Positions 52,033-61,692 of a DNA stretch of 64,000 nucleotides are shown piece by piece. How positions within the stretch are numbered: the stretch's first letter is position 1; the number at the start of each line of letters is the position of its first letter. Where the stretch lies: NCBI GenBank assembly GCA_002439165.1, contig DJTE01000048.1:315330-379329 (forward strand), given 5' to 3'. The position numbers and the translations under genes were made by a program. The DNA comes from Chryseobacterium indologenes. GTDB lineage: Bacteria > Bacteroidota > Bacteroidia > Flavobacteriales > Weeksellaceae. The notes under the pieces are model-generated. The model was not told the origin of the DNA. It saw only the letters and a list, made by a program, of their open reading frames with translations, and searched no databases.

Positions 52033-52296
52033 TTGCAGGCTTTGAAAGAGAAGGAATTACATAAATTAAGCGGATTTCCTAAAAATAAAATGGGAAAGAT
52101 ATTGGGTTATGATAATGACGACCTGAAAATGCCCAACAAGATCATTGAAATGGGACTTCTGCCGGAAACCGTTTTCAGGATATTGTATCAGGCGCCGTTT
52201 AATGGTCCCATGTATGTGGAATTTGGAGAAGAAAAAAGCCGTATTGCCCTTCGTGAAGAAGAAGGAGAGTATATCATTGTTGAAGAATTGAATTAA
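52033..52296 (+). CDS. feoA: FeoA domain protein, ferrous iron transport
   Basis: FeoA is a small SH3-like cytoplasmic partner of FeoB. The core is GFPKNKMGKILGYDNDDL, then KIIEMGLLPETVFRILYQAP and GPMYVEFGEEKSRIALREEE (about residues 14-80). No ATG fits upstream of the core; TTG codons at 52033 and 52042 are the candidate starts, and 52042 is equally good. The next gene, feoB, begins on the last base of its stop codon region (overlap of one base), so they are coupled. Confidence 0.9.
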   Translation: MQALKEKELHKLSGFPKNKMGKILGYDNDDLKMPNKIIEMGLLPETVFRILYQAPFNGPMYVEFGEEKSRIALREEEGEYIIVEELN

Positions 52297-54329
52297 TGCA
52301 GGCAAACAAAAAAAAACAGGTCCTTTTAGTAGGAAATCCCAACGTAGGAAAATCTACCGTTTTCAATGCACTCTGCAATAAAAAGCAGAAAACAGGAAAC
52401 TACGCAGGCGTTACAGTGGCAAGCCATTCGGGGCATTATACCTATAAAAATGAAGAAATTGAAGTAGTCGATCTGCCGGGTTCGTACAGTATATATCCAA
52501 GCTCAGAGGATGAAGCTATTTTTTCCAAATTTCTGATCGATGAGCAGGAAAACTATGCCGGAGTCATCTATATTCTTGAAGCATTAAGCCTGAAAAGAGG
52601 ATTGCTTTTATTCCAGCAGATCCAGGATTTAGGCATTCCTATGATTCTGGTGGTTAACCAGATCGATCAGGCTGAAAGAAGAGGAATTTCCATTGATATT
52701 CAGAAATTTTCAGAAGCTCTGGGAATTAAGATCATTCAGACCAATGCCAAAGAACAGCTGGGAATAGATGAGATCAGGGAAGCCGTTCTAAACAATGATT
52801 TTGCCAAAACGGAAAATATCTCTTTTGAAACCCCTGCAGAGCATAAAGATTTTGTTCGGAAAATTGCAGCTCACAAAGGCTTCGACAATGAATATAAAGC
52901 CTGGATCAGCCTGTCCTCAGGAACTGATCTGGGAAAAATAGATTCTGTAAAGGATCTGATGAATGAAGCAGATACTAAAAGTCTGGTTCCTAAAAGACTG
53001 CAGGTTCAGGAGACGGTAAGGAGATATCAGAATGTTGATAAAGTCCTTGCCGACGTTATCTCTAAAAAACCACAGTTTAAAGAACTGCTTACCGAAAAAC
53101 TGGATAAGATTCTTGTCCATCCGTTCTGGGGCTATATCGTTTTCCTGGGCATTTTACTGATTATCTTCCAGAGTGTATTCTTCCTGGCCGAATACCCGAT
53201 GACCTGGATTGAAGATCTGTTCTCATGGCTTTCTGCCTTCACAGGAGAACACCTGCCGGAAGGGCCCGTCAATTCACTGGTCTCCAACGGTATTATTCCG
53301 GGAATCGGAGGAATTGTGGTTTTTGCCCCGCAGATCGGGATTTTATTATATTTCCTTTACCTTCTGGAAGATTCAGGATATATGGCCAGAGTAGTATTCC
53401 TGATGGACCGCCTGCTGCGACCCTTCGGACTGAACGGTAAAAGTATCGTACCATTGGTTTCAGGAACAGCCTGCGCCATTCCGGCCGTTATTTCAACCAG
53501 GAATATCGAGAACGTGAAAGAAAGACTTCTGACGATTCTGGTTACCCCTTTTATGACCTGTTCCGCCAGGCTTCCGGTGTACAGTATCATCATCGGCCTG
53601 ATCATTTCAGAGGGAACATTCCTGGGAATCAAATACAAAGCCCTTGTACTCATGGGAATGTATCTTTTAGGATTCCTTGTGGCATTATTTTCCGCGGCAA
53701 TTCTTAAACGTTTCATTAAAAATAAAGGAAAAACCTATCTTGTAATGGATCTTCCTGCCTATAAAAAGCCGCTTTTCGGATACGATCTTAAAATGGTGCT
53801 GGGAAAAGTATGGGACTTCATCACAGGAGCAGGAAAGATTATCTTCATCGTCAGTATCATCATCTGGGTACTGAGCTATTTTGGCCCGAAACAGAAACCG
53901 GAAGAAATGGTGGCGGCAAACGTTGAACTGGATCACTCTTATCTGGCAAGAATGGGAAAAAGCATTGAACCGCTTATTGAGCCGCTGGGCTACGACTGGA
54001 AAATGGGAGTGGGAATTCTTACAAGCTTTGTGGCGAGAGAAGTATTCGTAGGAACAATGTCTACCCTGTATAGCCTGGAAGAAGATGCTCCTGAAGTGAA
54101 AGTGATCGATAAGATGAGAAGAGACGTAAAACCCGACGGAGAGAAAGTTTTCAGTTTTGCCACAGGGGTTTCAGTACTTTTATTTTACGCATTTGCAATG
54201 CAGTGTGTTTCCACACTTGCAGCGGTCTACAGAGAGACCAGAAGCTGGAAATGGACCGGCTTTCAGGTAGCGATGATGACAGGTTTGGCATATTTTGTGT
54301 CGATGATAGTATATCAGATTTTAAAATAA
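52296..54329 (+). CDS. feoB: Ferrous iron transporter FeoB
   Basis: FeoB imports Fe(II) across the inner membrane. The N-terminal G-domain has GNPNVGKSTVFNAL (G1, about 13-26), DLPGSYSIYP (G3, about 65-74) and NQID (G4, about 129-132). The membrane part (about 270-677) has the two Gate-type repeats with GTACAIPAVISTR and TCSARLPVY (about 415-435), the usual Cys-containing iron-route motifs. The 677-residue length is normal for Bacteroidota. It is translated right after feoA and touches the FeoB-associated small gene by one base. Confidence 0.97.
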   Translation: MQANKKKQVLLVGNPNVGKSTVFNALCNKKQKTGNYAGVTVASHSGHYTYKNEEIEVVDLPGSYSIYPSSEDEAIFSKFLIDEQENYAGVIYILEALSLKRGLLLFQQIQDLGIPMILVVNQIDQAERRGISIDIQKFSEALGIKIIQTNAKEQLGIDEIREAVLNNDFAKTENISFETPAEHKDFVRKIAAHKGFDNEYKAWISLSSGTDLGKIDSVKDLMNEADTKSLVPKRLQVQETVRRYQNVDKVLADVISKKPQFKELLTEKLDKILVHPFWGYIVFLGILLIIFQSVFFLAEYPMTWIEDLFSWLSAFTGEHLPEGPVNSLVSNGIIPGIGGIVVFAPQIGILLYFLYLLEDSGYMARVVFLMDRLLRPFGLNGKSIVPLVSGTACAIPAVISTRNIENVKERLLTILVTPFMTCSARLPVYSIIIGLIISEGTFLGIKYKALVLMGMYLLGFLVALFSAAILKRFIKNKGKTYLVMDLPAYKKPLFGYDLKMVLGKVWDFITGAGKIIFIVSIIIWVLSYFGPKQKPEEMVAANVELDHSYLARMGKSIEPLIEPLGYDWKMGVGILTSFVAREVFVGTMSTLYSLEEDAPEVKVIDKMRRDVKPDGEKVFSFATGVSVLLFYAFAMQCVSTLAAVYRETRSWKWTGFQVAMMTGLAYFVSMIVYQILK

Positions 54330-54481
54330 TGGACACCTCATTGATTTTTCAGTACGTAATCGTGGCATTGATCGTTGCATTTGCCTGTTACTCCTTATTT
54401 AAGGTTCTCAGAAAGAACTTTGCACCGAAAAAATTCAGCTCCAAAAGAACAAACTGCGATAAAGACTGCGGATGTTCTTAA
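54329..54481 (+). CDS. FeoB-associated Cys-rich membrane protein
   Basis: This 50-residue gene is easy to miss. It starts with ATG 54329 on the last base of the feoB stop codon. It has one membrane helix (about 7-26, FQYVIVALIVAFACYSLFKV) and a basic then Cys-rich tail ending CDKDCGCS. This is the layout of the FeoB-associated protein family, thought to help iron uptake in the way FeoC does elsewhere. The Cys residues could bind iron. Confidence 0.8.
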   Translation: MDTSLIFQYVIVALIVAFACYSLFKVLRKNFAPKKFSSKRTNCDKDCGCS

Positions 54482-54549
54482 TATGATTTTAAATTCAAAT
54501 TGAAAAAAATGTAGTATTTTTCGGTTTTTAAACTAAAACCGTTTCAATT

Positions 54550-55569
54550 TTGAACTTAAAAGCAGGATCTGCATTCCTATTTTCTTTCGCAGTAACACTG
54601 GCGAATGCCCAGACTGATACCACCACGATTAAATCATACGCAGACCAGGTAATGGTTCGCGTAAACTTTGATACCAATATTGAGAAGTATATTTTTACCG
54701 AAGGGCCTGAAGATAAGGCAAAAGAAACCTCTCTTTCAATCAATAACAAAACCAGGGCTTCTTTGTCTCTGGATTACCGGATTATAAGTGCCACCATTTC
54801 ATTTGCTCCCAACTTTCTCCCCGGAAACAGCGATGACGATATAAAAGGAAGAAGCTCCTATACCGATATCAGGTTCAGGTTTTTTCCGAAAAGATTCATT
54901 CAGACCGTCTATTATAAAAATGTAAAAGGATTTTATATAGAAAATATGAAAGATCTGTACCCGGGATGGCAGGAAGGAAGAGATCCGTATCTTAAATTTC
55001 CCGATCTGAGGGTGCAGAGCTTCGGAGGATCCACAGCCTATATCCTTAAGAAAGATTTTTCCCTGAAAAGCACCTATACACAGGGGGAATGGCAGAGCGT
55101 GAGCCGGGGAAGCTGGGTACCGATTGTAGATTATGACCTGTCCGTTTTCAGAGATGTGATAGACGGGCAGAAATCCAAAGAATACCAATATAACATCGGG
55201 GCGAGCATGGGATACTTTTATAACTGGATCATCAGTAAAAAAATAAACGTTTCTCCTCATGTTTCATTCGGTCTCGGCGGGATGTTCTCCAACAGCCGAA
55301 GCTACGGGAGGGATGGAACGCCGGTTAAGGAAAACACCCAGTACATGACGGTAAGATTTTCCACAGGATTACATATCGGTTACAATACGGACCGGTTTTT
55401 GTTTGGTGGTAAGTTCAATATCAATGCGCAGGCTTATGAAGAAAAAGAAAACCAGACGGTACAGAGCAATTCAATGTACGGACTGCTGTACATCGGTTAC
55501 CGTTTTGCACCGCCAAGAGCTGTAAAAAACACCTATGATGCCGTACAGAAAAAGATCCCGGTTTTATAA
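54550..55569 (+). CDS. DUF4421 outer-membrane protein
   Basis: The protein has 339 residues and a signal peptide (cleavage near ANAQT). The remainder is beta-strand rich with VKGFYIENMKDLYPGWQEG (about 125-143) and GNSDDDIKGRSSYTD (about 92-106), matching DUF4421. These are thought to be small outer-membrane barrels. The start is a TTG (54550); no ATG fits before the signal peptide. No close operon partner and unknown function. Confidence 0.8.
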   Translation: MNLKAGSAFLFSFAVTLANAQTDTTTIKSYADQVMVRVNFDTNIEKYIFTEGPEDKAKETSLSINNKTRASLSLDYRIISATISFAPNFLPGNSDDDIKGRSSYTDIRFRFFPKRFIQTVYYKNVKGFYIENMKDLYPGWQEGRDPYLKFPDLRVQSFGGSTAYILKKDFSLKSTYTQGEWQSVSRGSWVPIVDYDLSVFRDVIDGQKSKEYQYNIGASMGYFYNWIISKKINVSPHVSFGLGGMFSNSRSYGRDGTPVKENTQYMTVRFSTGLHIGYNTDRFLFGGKFNINAQAYEEKENQTVQSNSMYGLLYIGYRFAPPRAVKNTYDAVQKKIPVL

Positions 55570-55586
55570 GTTATAAGTCTTTTAAG

Positions 55587-55594
55587 TATCTTTG
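55587..55594 (+). promoter_or_regulatory. glmM promoter -7 element
   Basis: TATCTTTG matches TAnnTTTG, 48 bp before the glmM ATG. Confidence 0.6.
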
Positions 55595-55641
55595 TTCAGA
55601 AAAAATAAACACAATAACAACTAAAAAAATAATCAAGCAGA

Positions 55642-57024
55642 ATGTCATTAATAAAATCTATTTCAGGAATCAGAGGGACAATCGGTGGAAGAGTGAATGA
55701 TAACCTGACTCCTCTGGATGTCGTAAAATTCGCTTCCGCATTCGGAACCTGGCTTCAGAATAATAAAAATAAAAAAGATTTAACCCTTGTTATAGGAAGA
55801 GACGCCAGAATTTCAGGACAGATGGTTTCCTCTCTGGTTACTGCTACATTACAGGGACTAGGAATAAATGTAGTAGATCTGGGACTTTCTACGACACCTA
55901 CGGTAGAAATAATGGTTCCCGAGCTGAATGCGGACGGGGGAATTATCCTTACCGCTTCCCACAATCCGAAACAGTGGAATGCCCTGAAGCTGTTAAACGG
56001 TAAAGGAGAGTTCATCAGTGGTGAAAACGGAGCAGAGGTGCTTGCCCTGGCTGAAAGCGAAGATTTCAACTATGCAGAAGTAGATAATTTAGGCAAATAT
56101 GAAACCAGAGACGATGCTTTTGATATTCATATCCGGCAGATCCTTGATCTTCCGATGGTAGATGCGGAAGCCATTAAAGCCAAAAACTTTAAAGTGGTTC
56201 TGGATGCCGTGAATTCTACGGGAGGAATCGCCATTCCGATGTTGCTGGATAAATTAGGCTGCGAAACCGTTAAATTATACTGCGAGCCGACAGGACACTT
56301 TCCACACAATCCTGAACCTTTAAAAGAGCATTTAGGAGACATCTGCGAACTGGTAAAAAAAGAAAACGCAGATTTGGGGATCGTGGTGGATCCGGATGTA
56401 GACCGATTAGCACTGATTGATGAAAAAGGAGAGATGTTCGGAGAAGAATATACCCTGGTCGCTGTTGCCGATTATCTTCTGAAACATAAAAAAGGAGCCA
56501 CAGTCTCCAACCTTTCTTCAAGCCGTGCACTGAGAGACGTAGCCCGGAGCCATGATTCAGAATACTTTGCCAGTGCCGTGGGAGAAGTGAATGTTGTGAC
56601 TTTAATGAAAGAAAAAAATGCAGTAATCGGAGGCGAAGGAAACGGAGGGATTATTTATCCTGACCTTCACTACGGAAGAGACTCTTTGGTAGGTGTTGCC
56701 TTATTTTTAACGCATCTGGCAAAAGAAAACAAAACGGTTTCAGAATTAAGAGCAGGCTATCCAGGTTATTTTATGGGCAAAAAGAAGATCGAGCTTACCC
56801 CGGAAATTAATGTAGACGACATTCTTTCCAAAATGGAGAAAGAATATCAGAATGAAGAGGTTTCTACCGTAGACGGTGTGAAAATAGACTTTGAAAACAA
56901 CTGGGTTCACCTCAGAAAATCGAATACGGAGCCTATCATCAGAATCTATACCGAAGCCCAATCCCAGGAAGAAGCAGATCAGCTGGGAGATGCCATTATC
57001 GCTAAAATTAAAAGTTTAATCTAA
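55642..57024 (+). CDS. glmM: Phosphoglucosamine mutase
   Basis: GlmM converts glucosamine 6-phosphate to glucosamine 1-phosphate for UDP-GlcNAc, peptidoglycan and LPS. The enzyme has the active-site phosphoserine Ser106 in TASHNP, the metal-binding DPDVDRLA (about 247-254), the sugar loop GEGNGG (about 331-336) and the phosphate-binding RKSNTEPIIRIYTEA (about 422-436). The N-terminal ISGIRGTIGG (about 7-16) is usual. The length of 460 residues is normal. A general phosphomannomutase activity is an alternative but less likely. Confidence 0.93.
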   Translation: MSLIKSISGIRGTIGGRVNDNLTPLDVVKFASAFGTWLQNNKNKKDLTLVIGRDARISGQMVSSLVTATLQGLGINVVDLGLSTTPTVEIMVPELNADGGIILTASHNPKQWNALKLLNGKGEFISGENGAEVLALAESEDFNYAEVDNLGKYETRDDAFDIHIRQILDLPMVDAEAIKAKNFKVVLDAVNSTGGIAIPMLLDKLGCETVKLYCEPTGHFPHNPEPLKEHLGDICELVKKENADLGIVVDPDVDRLALIDEKGEMFGEEYTLVAVADYLLKHKKGATVSNLSSSRALRDVARSHDSEYFASAVGEVNVVTLMKEKNAVIGGEGNGGIIYPDLHYGRDSLVGVALFLTHLAKENKTVSELRAGYPGYFMGKKKIELTPEINVDDILSKMEKEYQNEEVSTVDGVKIDFENNWVHLRKSNTEPIIRIYTEAQSQEEADQLGDAIIAKIKSLI

Positions 57025-57033
57025 AAAATAAAG

Positions 57034-57068
57034 AAGAACGGAACAGGAAAAGTTTCGTTCTTTTTTCT
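57034..57068 (+). terminator. Terminator after glmM
   Basis: AAGAACG-GAAC pairs with GTTTCGTTCTT (57034-57044 and about 57052-57062) around an AGGAAAA loop, followed by TTTTTC. Confidence 0.78.
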
Positions 57069-57078
57069 TGATATTTCC

Positions 57079-57654
57079 ATGTTTGAGCATATACAGGACC
57101 GGTTTCTCTTTCCGAAAGAAAAATGGAGGAAATTTCTCCGCTGTTTCCGGCGGATGGAAGTTCCGGCCAAAACCCTGCTTTTACAGGAAGGTGAAATATC
57201 AGAACATGCCTACTATATAGAAAAAGGAGTGGTGAGAGCCTGGTATAATAATGACGGAAAAGATGTAACCTTCCAGTTCTTTATGGAAAATACCATGTTT
57301 TCTTCCCTGGAAAGCTTCAGAAAAGGACTGCCCGGCATGGTCTCTTTTGAAACCATAGAACCCTGTATTTTATGGGAAATCAGTAAAGCGGATGCAGATA
57401 CCGTTCTGGAAGAAGTATATGAAGACAGAGAACTCAGGAATATGTTCATGGATTCCCTGTTTGAAAGGGTTTTTGATTATATGAAACACTTTTTCTCCTT
57501 CATTAAAGATACCCCGAAACAGAGATACCTCAATCTGGCCAGAGAACGCCCCGACATCATCCGGAGGATTCCCCAGCACTATATCGCGTCCTATTTAGGA
57601 ATTACCACCGTACATCTGAGCCGGATAAAAAGTGCGATTCTGAAAGGAAAGTAG
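57079..57654 (+). CDS. Crp/Fnr-family transcriptional regulator
   Basis: This 191-residue protein has an N-terminal cyclic-nucleotide-binding fold (about 25-115, LLLQEGEISEHAYYIEKGVV) and a C-terminal helix-turn-helix (about 155-190, IPQHYIASYLGITTVHLSRI). No iron-sulphur cysteines of the Fnr kind are seen. The cAMP-contacting residues are not conserved by eye, as usual in this Bacteroidota group, so the ligand is unknown. Only 10 bp separate it from the glmM terminator, and the MDR gene follows 176 bp later, perhaps as a target. Confidence 0.88.
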   Translation: MFEHIQDRFLFPKEKWRKFLRCFRRMEVPAKTLLLQEGEISEHAYYIEKGVVRAWYNNDGKDVTFQFFMENTMFSSLESFRKGLPGMVSFETIEPCILWEISKADADTVLEEVYEDRELRNMFMDSLFERVFDYMKHFFSFIKDTPKQRYLNLARERPDIIRRIPQHYIASYLGITTVHLSRIKSAILKGK

Positions 57655-57830
57655 TGGTGCCGGAAGCGGAATATTCCCTAAAAATACTATTCTGCCCTGT
57701 AATTTTGATTGAACCCCGTCAATTTATATCCGAACAATAATAAACTTCCCTTTTCACTCCTGAAACTGATAACAAATGTTATTGCACGCAGACATCCGCC
57801 AAAGCTAATTTTGCATAAAAATCAAACAAA

Positions 57831-58799
57831 ATGAAAGCAGCAGTCGTATTTGAAAAAGGAAGCATTCCCCAATATGCCGATTTTCCTGAACCTAAAATAA
57901 CGGAAAACGGGATTCCGGTAACGGTAAAAGCAGCCTCTGTTAAAAACCTTGACCGTGCCATAGCCGGAGGAAACCATTATTCCGTAAGCAGTGAACCGCA
58001 TCAGCCAAGAATCATAGGAACAGACGGTGCCGGATACCTGGAAAACGGCCGGAAAGTATATTTTTTCAGCAAAAAAGGAACCGTAGCTGAAATAGCAGTG
58101 GCCGATAAAGACTTTATTGTTCCGGTGCCTGAAACATTGGATTTTACCACTGCGGCCGCTCTTCCTAATGCTGTGATGGGCTCGGCTATGGGGCTGAAAT
58201 TCAAAGGGGGAATGAAGCCGGGACATACCATACTGATCAACGGGGCAACCGGAGTAACCGGGAAAATAGCCGTCCAGATCGCGAAACTGTACGGAGCCGG
58301 GAAAATTATCGTGACCGGAAGAAATGAAGAATCATTACAGTCCCTCCTAAGTCTGGGCGCGGATGAAACCGTTTCTTTAAAATTACAGGATGATGATTTC
58401 AAAAGAAAAATAAAAGAACTTCACAGTGAAACTCCCATTGACGTTGTCTTAGATTACATCTGGGGACATTCTGTGGAAATGATCCTGACAGCCCTGAAAG
58501 GGAACGGAACATTCTCGCATAAAACAAAACTGATTTCGGTAGGAGGAATGAGCGGCGATACCATTCAGCTGTCTTCACAGATCCTGAGGGGAACAGATAT
58601 TCAGATCTCCGGATCTGGACTGGGAAGCTGGACTCCCGAAGAATCAAAGCTTTTATTCTCGGAGATCATCCCGGAAATGTTCCGGGCAGCAGCAGATGGA
58701 AAAATTAAGATCGATACCGAAACCGCAGAGATAAAAGACATAGAAACAGTCTGGAATAAAGAAATTCCGGGCGGAAAAAGGCTGGTTATTACCATTTAA
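57831..58799 (+). CDS. Zinc-independent MDR-family quinone oxidoreductase-like enzyme
   Basis: This 322-residue protein has the MDR layout: a GroES-like N-terminal domain and a Rossmann domain with ILINGATGVTGKIAVQIAKL (about 140-159). The catalytic-zinc Cys-His pattern of alcohol dehydrogenases is absent, so it fits the quinone oxidoreductase or enoyl reductase side of the family. Reduction of activated double bonds or quinones with NADPH is likely. A Crp-type regulator is encoded just upstream. Confidence 0.87.
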   Translation: MKAAVVFEKGSIPQYADFPEPKITENGIPVTVKAASVKNLDRAIAGGNHYSVSSEPHQPRIIGTDGAGYLENGRKVYFFSKKGTVAEIAVADKDFIVPVPETLDFTTAAALPNAVMGSAMGLKFKGGMKPGHTILINGATGVTGKIAVQIAKLYGAGKIIVTGRNEESLQSLLSLGADETVSLKLQDDDFKRKIKELHSETPIDVVLDYIWGHSVEMILTALKGNGTFSHKTKLISVGGMSGDTIQLSSQILRGTDIQISGSGLGSWTPEESKLLFSEIIPEMFRAAADGKIKIDTETAEIKDIETVWNKEIPGGKRLVITI

Positions 58800-59153
58800 A
58801 AGGCTGGAAGCCGGAAGAGAGAAGACTCTGTTTTTAAACCAATAATAATAGTCTTTTTCATATTGGTTTAAAGGAATTCCCGCAGTACTTCAGACCTCAA
58901 TAACTTCCCTCTTCCTGCTCCCGTCTTCCCTTCTTATCCATAATTTCCTTTTTTTATCCACAATCCTTTCGTATTGTTTTCTTTTTTTGCTATCTTTAAA
59001 ATAGAAATTAATGAAACAGGTAATTCAAAAAAAAGTTGCAACTTTGCATAAACATTTGAAATTCAGTTTCAGAAGTTTTGTATTATTAATTAAAACAGGG
59101 TTTGCCGAGGTCTGCAAGCATATTCAGACATCAGGCCGACAAAGAAGACACTA
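58800..59153. other. 350-bp gap with CT-rich repeats and a DnaA-box match
   Basis: No gene. Two CT- or AG-rich blocks (58802-58825 GGAAGCCGGAAGAGAG type; 58898-58935 AACTTCCCTCTTCC type) are members of an intergenic repeat seen elsewhere in the window. A perfect TTATCCACA occurs once at 58954-58962. Near 58990 TATCTTTA resembles a -7 promoter element for the downstream TPR gene. Confidence 0.45.
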
Positions 59154-60536
59154 TTGGAAGAGTATTTTGGAAATGAACTGGTAAAAAAGTTCGAGGAAAT
59201 GATGGAAAATAATGATGAATTCTACTTCGATACCGAGGAGTTGGAAGACATTATTGTTTATTACCTGGAGCTGGGAGATTTTAACTACGCAGACAATGCT
59301 GTTAACTATGGCCTTAAGCTTCACCCCAATTCATTAGACATCAAGATCAAAAGACTTGAAATTCTTCTGGAATGGGAAGATTATAATACGGCAAAAGATC
59401 TTATTGACGAGCTGAAAGGCTCTTCGATGGAAAATACAGACTTCATGGTCTGCTATGCCAAGTATTATTCGAACCTGGGAAATCCCAGAAAATCCATTGA
59501 AATCTGCAAAAAAGCTTTAGAACTGAAAGAAGAAGAAAACTTCCTTCACAACTTTATTGCGGATGAATATGTGAACTTAGGAGATCCCTTTAACGCTCTT
59601 AAGCATTACAGAAAAGCACTGAAAGAAGATCCTGCGGATGAATATTCGCTGGAAAACTGTATGATCTGCTTCAGCGACCTGAATAAGAGCGAGGAGGCTA
59701 TTGCCTTCCTAAATGAATATTTAGATGAATTTTCCTACTCTGAAACCGCATGGTTCGAGTACGGACAGTTCTATTTCAACCGTAAAAACTATGATGAAGC
59801 CATTAAAGGGTATGATTACCTGCTGGCCATCAATTCAAGTTCTGTTGGGGTATATGCCAACAAAGCGGCCTGCTATGAAGCTCTGGGACAGTATCACAAA
59901 GCCGTGGAGGTTTATGAGGAAATGCTTGAGCTGGAATATACCAAAGCTTTCACATTCTACAAAATAGGATTGTGCTACAAGGCACAGAAACAGCCTATTC
60001 TGGCCCTTAATTCGTTTCAGAAATCGCTGAGAGAAGATCCTCAGTTCTATCTCGCGATGATGGAGCAGTCTTATCTGTATGAAGAAATGGGAGGAATGTC
60101 CGAAGCGCTGCATTTTGCGAAAGAAGCTACCATGCTGAACGAAAACAATCTTGACTATCAGAAAAGACTGGCCTTTCTGTTCATCGATTCAGGAAAATTT
60201 GAAGAAAGCCTTTATTGCCTTAAAAAACTGGTAGACGCTGAACCTACAAGGTTTTATAACTGGTATGCCTATTCGGAAGTATTAATGCTTCTGGGAGAAT
60301 ACGAGGAAGCGGTAACCATTCTGAACAGAGCTGTAATGGCCCATAACAGAGCAGAACTTTATTATCAGCTGAGCAACTGTTACTTTAATCTTAAAAATTC
60401 GGAAAAAGGTGCAGAATCGCTTCAGAAGGCACTGAGCCTGGATCCTTCTCTTGTACAGGATATGCAGAAAAAATATCCATACATCAAAGATGAGGTAAAG
60501 AAAGCCAGAACCAAGCTGAAAAAGAAAAATTCATAG
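59154..60536 (+). CDS. TPR-repeat protein
   Basis: This 460-residue soluble protein is made almost wholly of tetratricopeptide repeats (about 11 units from residue 40 to 450), for example GNPRKSIEICKKALELKE and GDPFNALKHYRKALKEDP. The N-terminal EEYFGNELVKKFEEMM (about 1-16) is a separate acidic start. The start codon is TTG at 59154. TPRs mediate protein-protein contact; the partner is unknown. It is monocistronic and ends at a terminator. Confidence 0.87.
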   Translation: MEEYFGNELVKKFEEMMENNDEFYFDTEELEDIIVYYLELGDFNYADNAVNYGLKLHPNSLDIKIKRLEILLEWEDYNTAKDLIDELKGSSMENTDFMVCYAKYYSNLGNPRKSIEICKKALELKEEENFLHNFIADEYVNLGDPFNALKHYRKALKEDPADEYSLENCMICFSDLNKSEEAIAFLNEYLDEFSYSETAWFEYGQFYFNRKNYDEAIKGYDYLLAINSSSVGVYANKAACYEALGQYHKAVEVYEEMLELEYTKAFTFYKIGLCYKAQKQPILALNSFQKSLREDPQFYLAMMEQSYLYEEMGGMSEALHFAKEATMLNENNLDYQKRLAFLFIDSGKFEESLYCLKKLVDAEPTRFYNWYAYSEVLMLLGEYEEAVTILNRAVMAHNRAELYYQLSNCYFNLKNSEKGAESLQKALSLDPSLVQDMQKKYPYIKDEVKKARTKLKKKNS

Positions 60537-60555
60537 GAAGAAATCAATGAATACC

Positions 60556-60592
60556 AAAGCCTGGAGGAATACCCTTCAGGCTTTTTATTTTT
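60556..60592 (+). terminator. Terminator after the TPR gene
   Basis: AAAGCCTG pairs with CAGGCTTT (60556-60563 and 60577-60584), with an inner GG/CC pair, followed by TTATTTTTA. Confidence 0.82.
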
Positions 60593-60807
60593 AATGGAAG
60601 ATAGAATATATGGATTAGTCTTAGTAAAGTATATAAAGATTGTTATTTTAAAATAAGCGAAGCGGCCTTGTTATCTTAAAAACACTTTGCTGTTATCCAT
60701 CTTCGTTTATCATTGCGATAAATAAAAAAATATTCTCCTAACTTTTGAAACAAATCTATAAGATACGGGGCGAAAAAGTAACTTCAGCTTTCCCTCTTCC
60801 GGCTTTC

Positions 60808-61692
60808 TTATTTCTTAGGTTTTGACCTTAAAAAGATAAGTCCGGCAATAATGATCGCAGCTCCTGCAAACTGCATCAAAGATAGCCTGTCACCGTCCAG
60901 AAAACCCCAGGCAATCGCTACAATAGGCATCAGCAGCGTTACAGTAGACGCGAAAAGCGGAGTGGATACTTTCAGCAGCCTGTAATTCATCATCATGGCC
61001 AGTCCGGTTCCGAATACCGACAGCAGGCTTACAAACATCAGCCCGAGCATGTTGTCCTCCGTAAAACTGAAGGTAGAAAAGAAGCCTGTAAACGTTAAAG
61101 CGATTACCGAAGGAAAAAATAAAACAAATGAAAATACAAATGCGGACAGAACAGTGGAGGAGACCTCCATCAGCTTAGATTTTACCGTGGTTGTACTCAT
61201 CGCATAGCACAGGGTGGCCAATAACAGGAGCAGGATCGGAAAAAGCTTGAATGTTCCGCCTTCACCGTCTCCTCCGCCAAATGCCAGCAGACATACTCCT
61301 GTAAAGCTGATCAGCGTTCCTGTGATCTGCTGTTTTGTCGTTTCAAATTTCCAGACCAGCGCGCCTACAATAATCACGAAGATCGGCATCATAGAGTTGA
61401 TGATTCCCGCAATACTGCTGCTTACTTCCGTTTCTGCGATCGGGAAGAGGAACATGGGAATAAAATTTCCGGTAAATGCCGCCAGGATCAGCCATTTCAG
61501 ATGTTTTTTCGGAAAAAGCTTATATTTTGAAATGGCAATCGGCATCAGGATAATTCCTGCGATAAGAACCCTGAGCGCCCCTACCTGATACGGGCTGAAA
61601 TGTTCCAGGGATTTTTTTATTAAAATAAATGATGATCCCCAGATCACAGTTAGCACTATCAGAAGAATCCATTTTTCTCTATCCGCGTTCAT
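60808..61692 (-). CDS. DMT/EamA-family transporter
   Basis: This 294-residue membrane protein has ten predicted helices in two EamA halves, starting with IWGSSFILIKKSLEHF (about 19-34, the conserved WGSxF). The second half begins near AMSTTTVKSKLMEV. Members export or import amino acids, nucleosides or drugs; the direction is often outward. It overlaps the aat gene by 14 bp, so it is translated after it on the same mRNA. Confidence 0.88.
   Translation of the reverse strand: MNADREKWILLIVLTVIWGSSFILIKKSLEHFSPYQVGALRVLIAGIILMPIAISKYKLFPKKHLKWLILAAFTGNFIPMFLFPIAETEVSSSIAGIINSMMPIFVIIVGALVWKFETTKQQITGTLISFTGVCLLAFGGGDGEGGTFKLFPILLLLLATLCYAMSTTTVKSKLMEVSSTVLSAFVFSFVLFFPSVIALTFTGFFSTFSFTEDNMLGLMFVSLLSVFGTGLAMMMNYRLLKVSTPLFASTVTLLMPIVAIAWGFLDGDRLSLMQFAGAAIIIAGLIFLRSKPKK

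Noticed and set aside
58954..58962. Perfect DnaA-box consensus TTATCCACA near 59 kb
   Set aside because: It stands alone apart from one near-match (TTATCCATA) about 20 bp upstream; without a cluster it does not make an origin, unlike the group at 9.98-10.17 kb.
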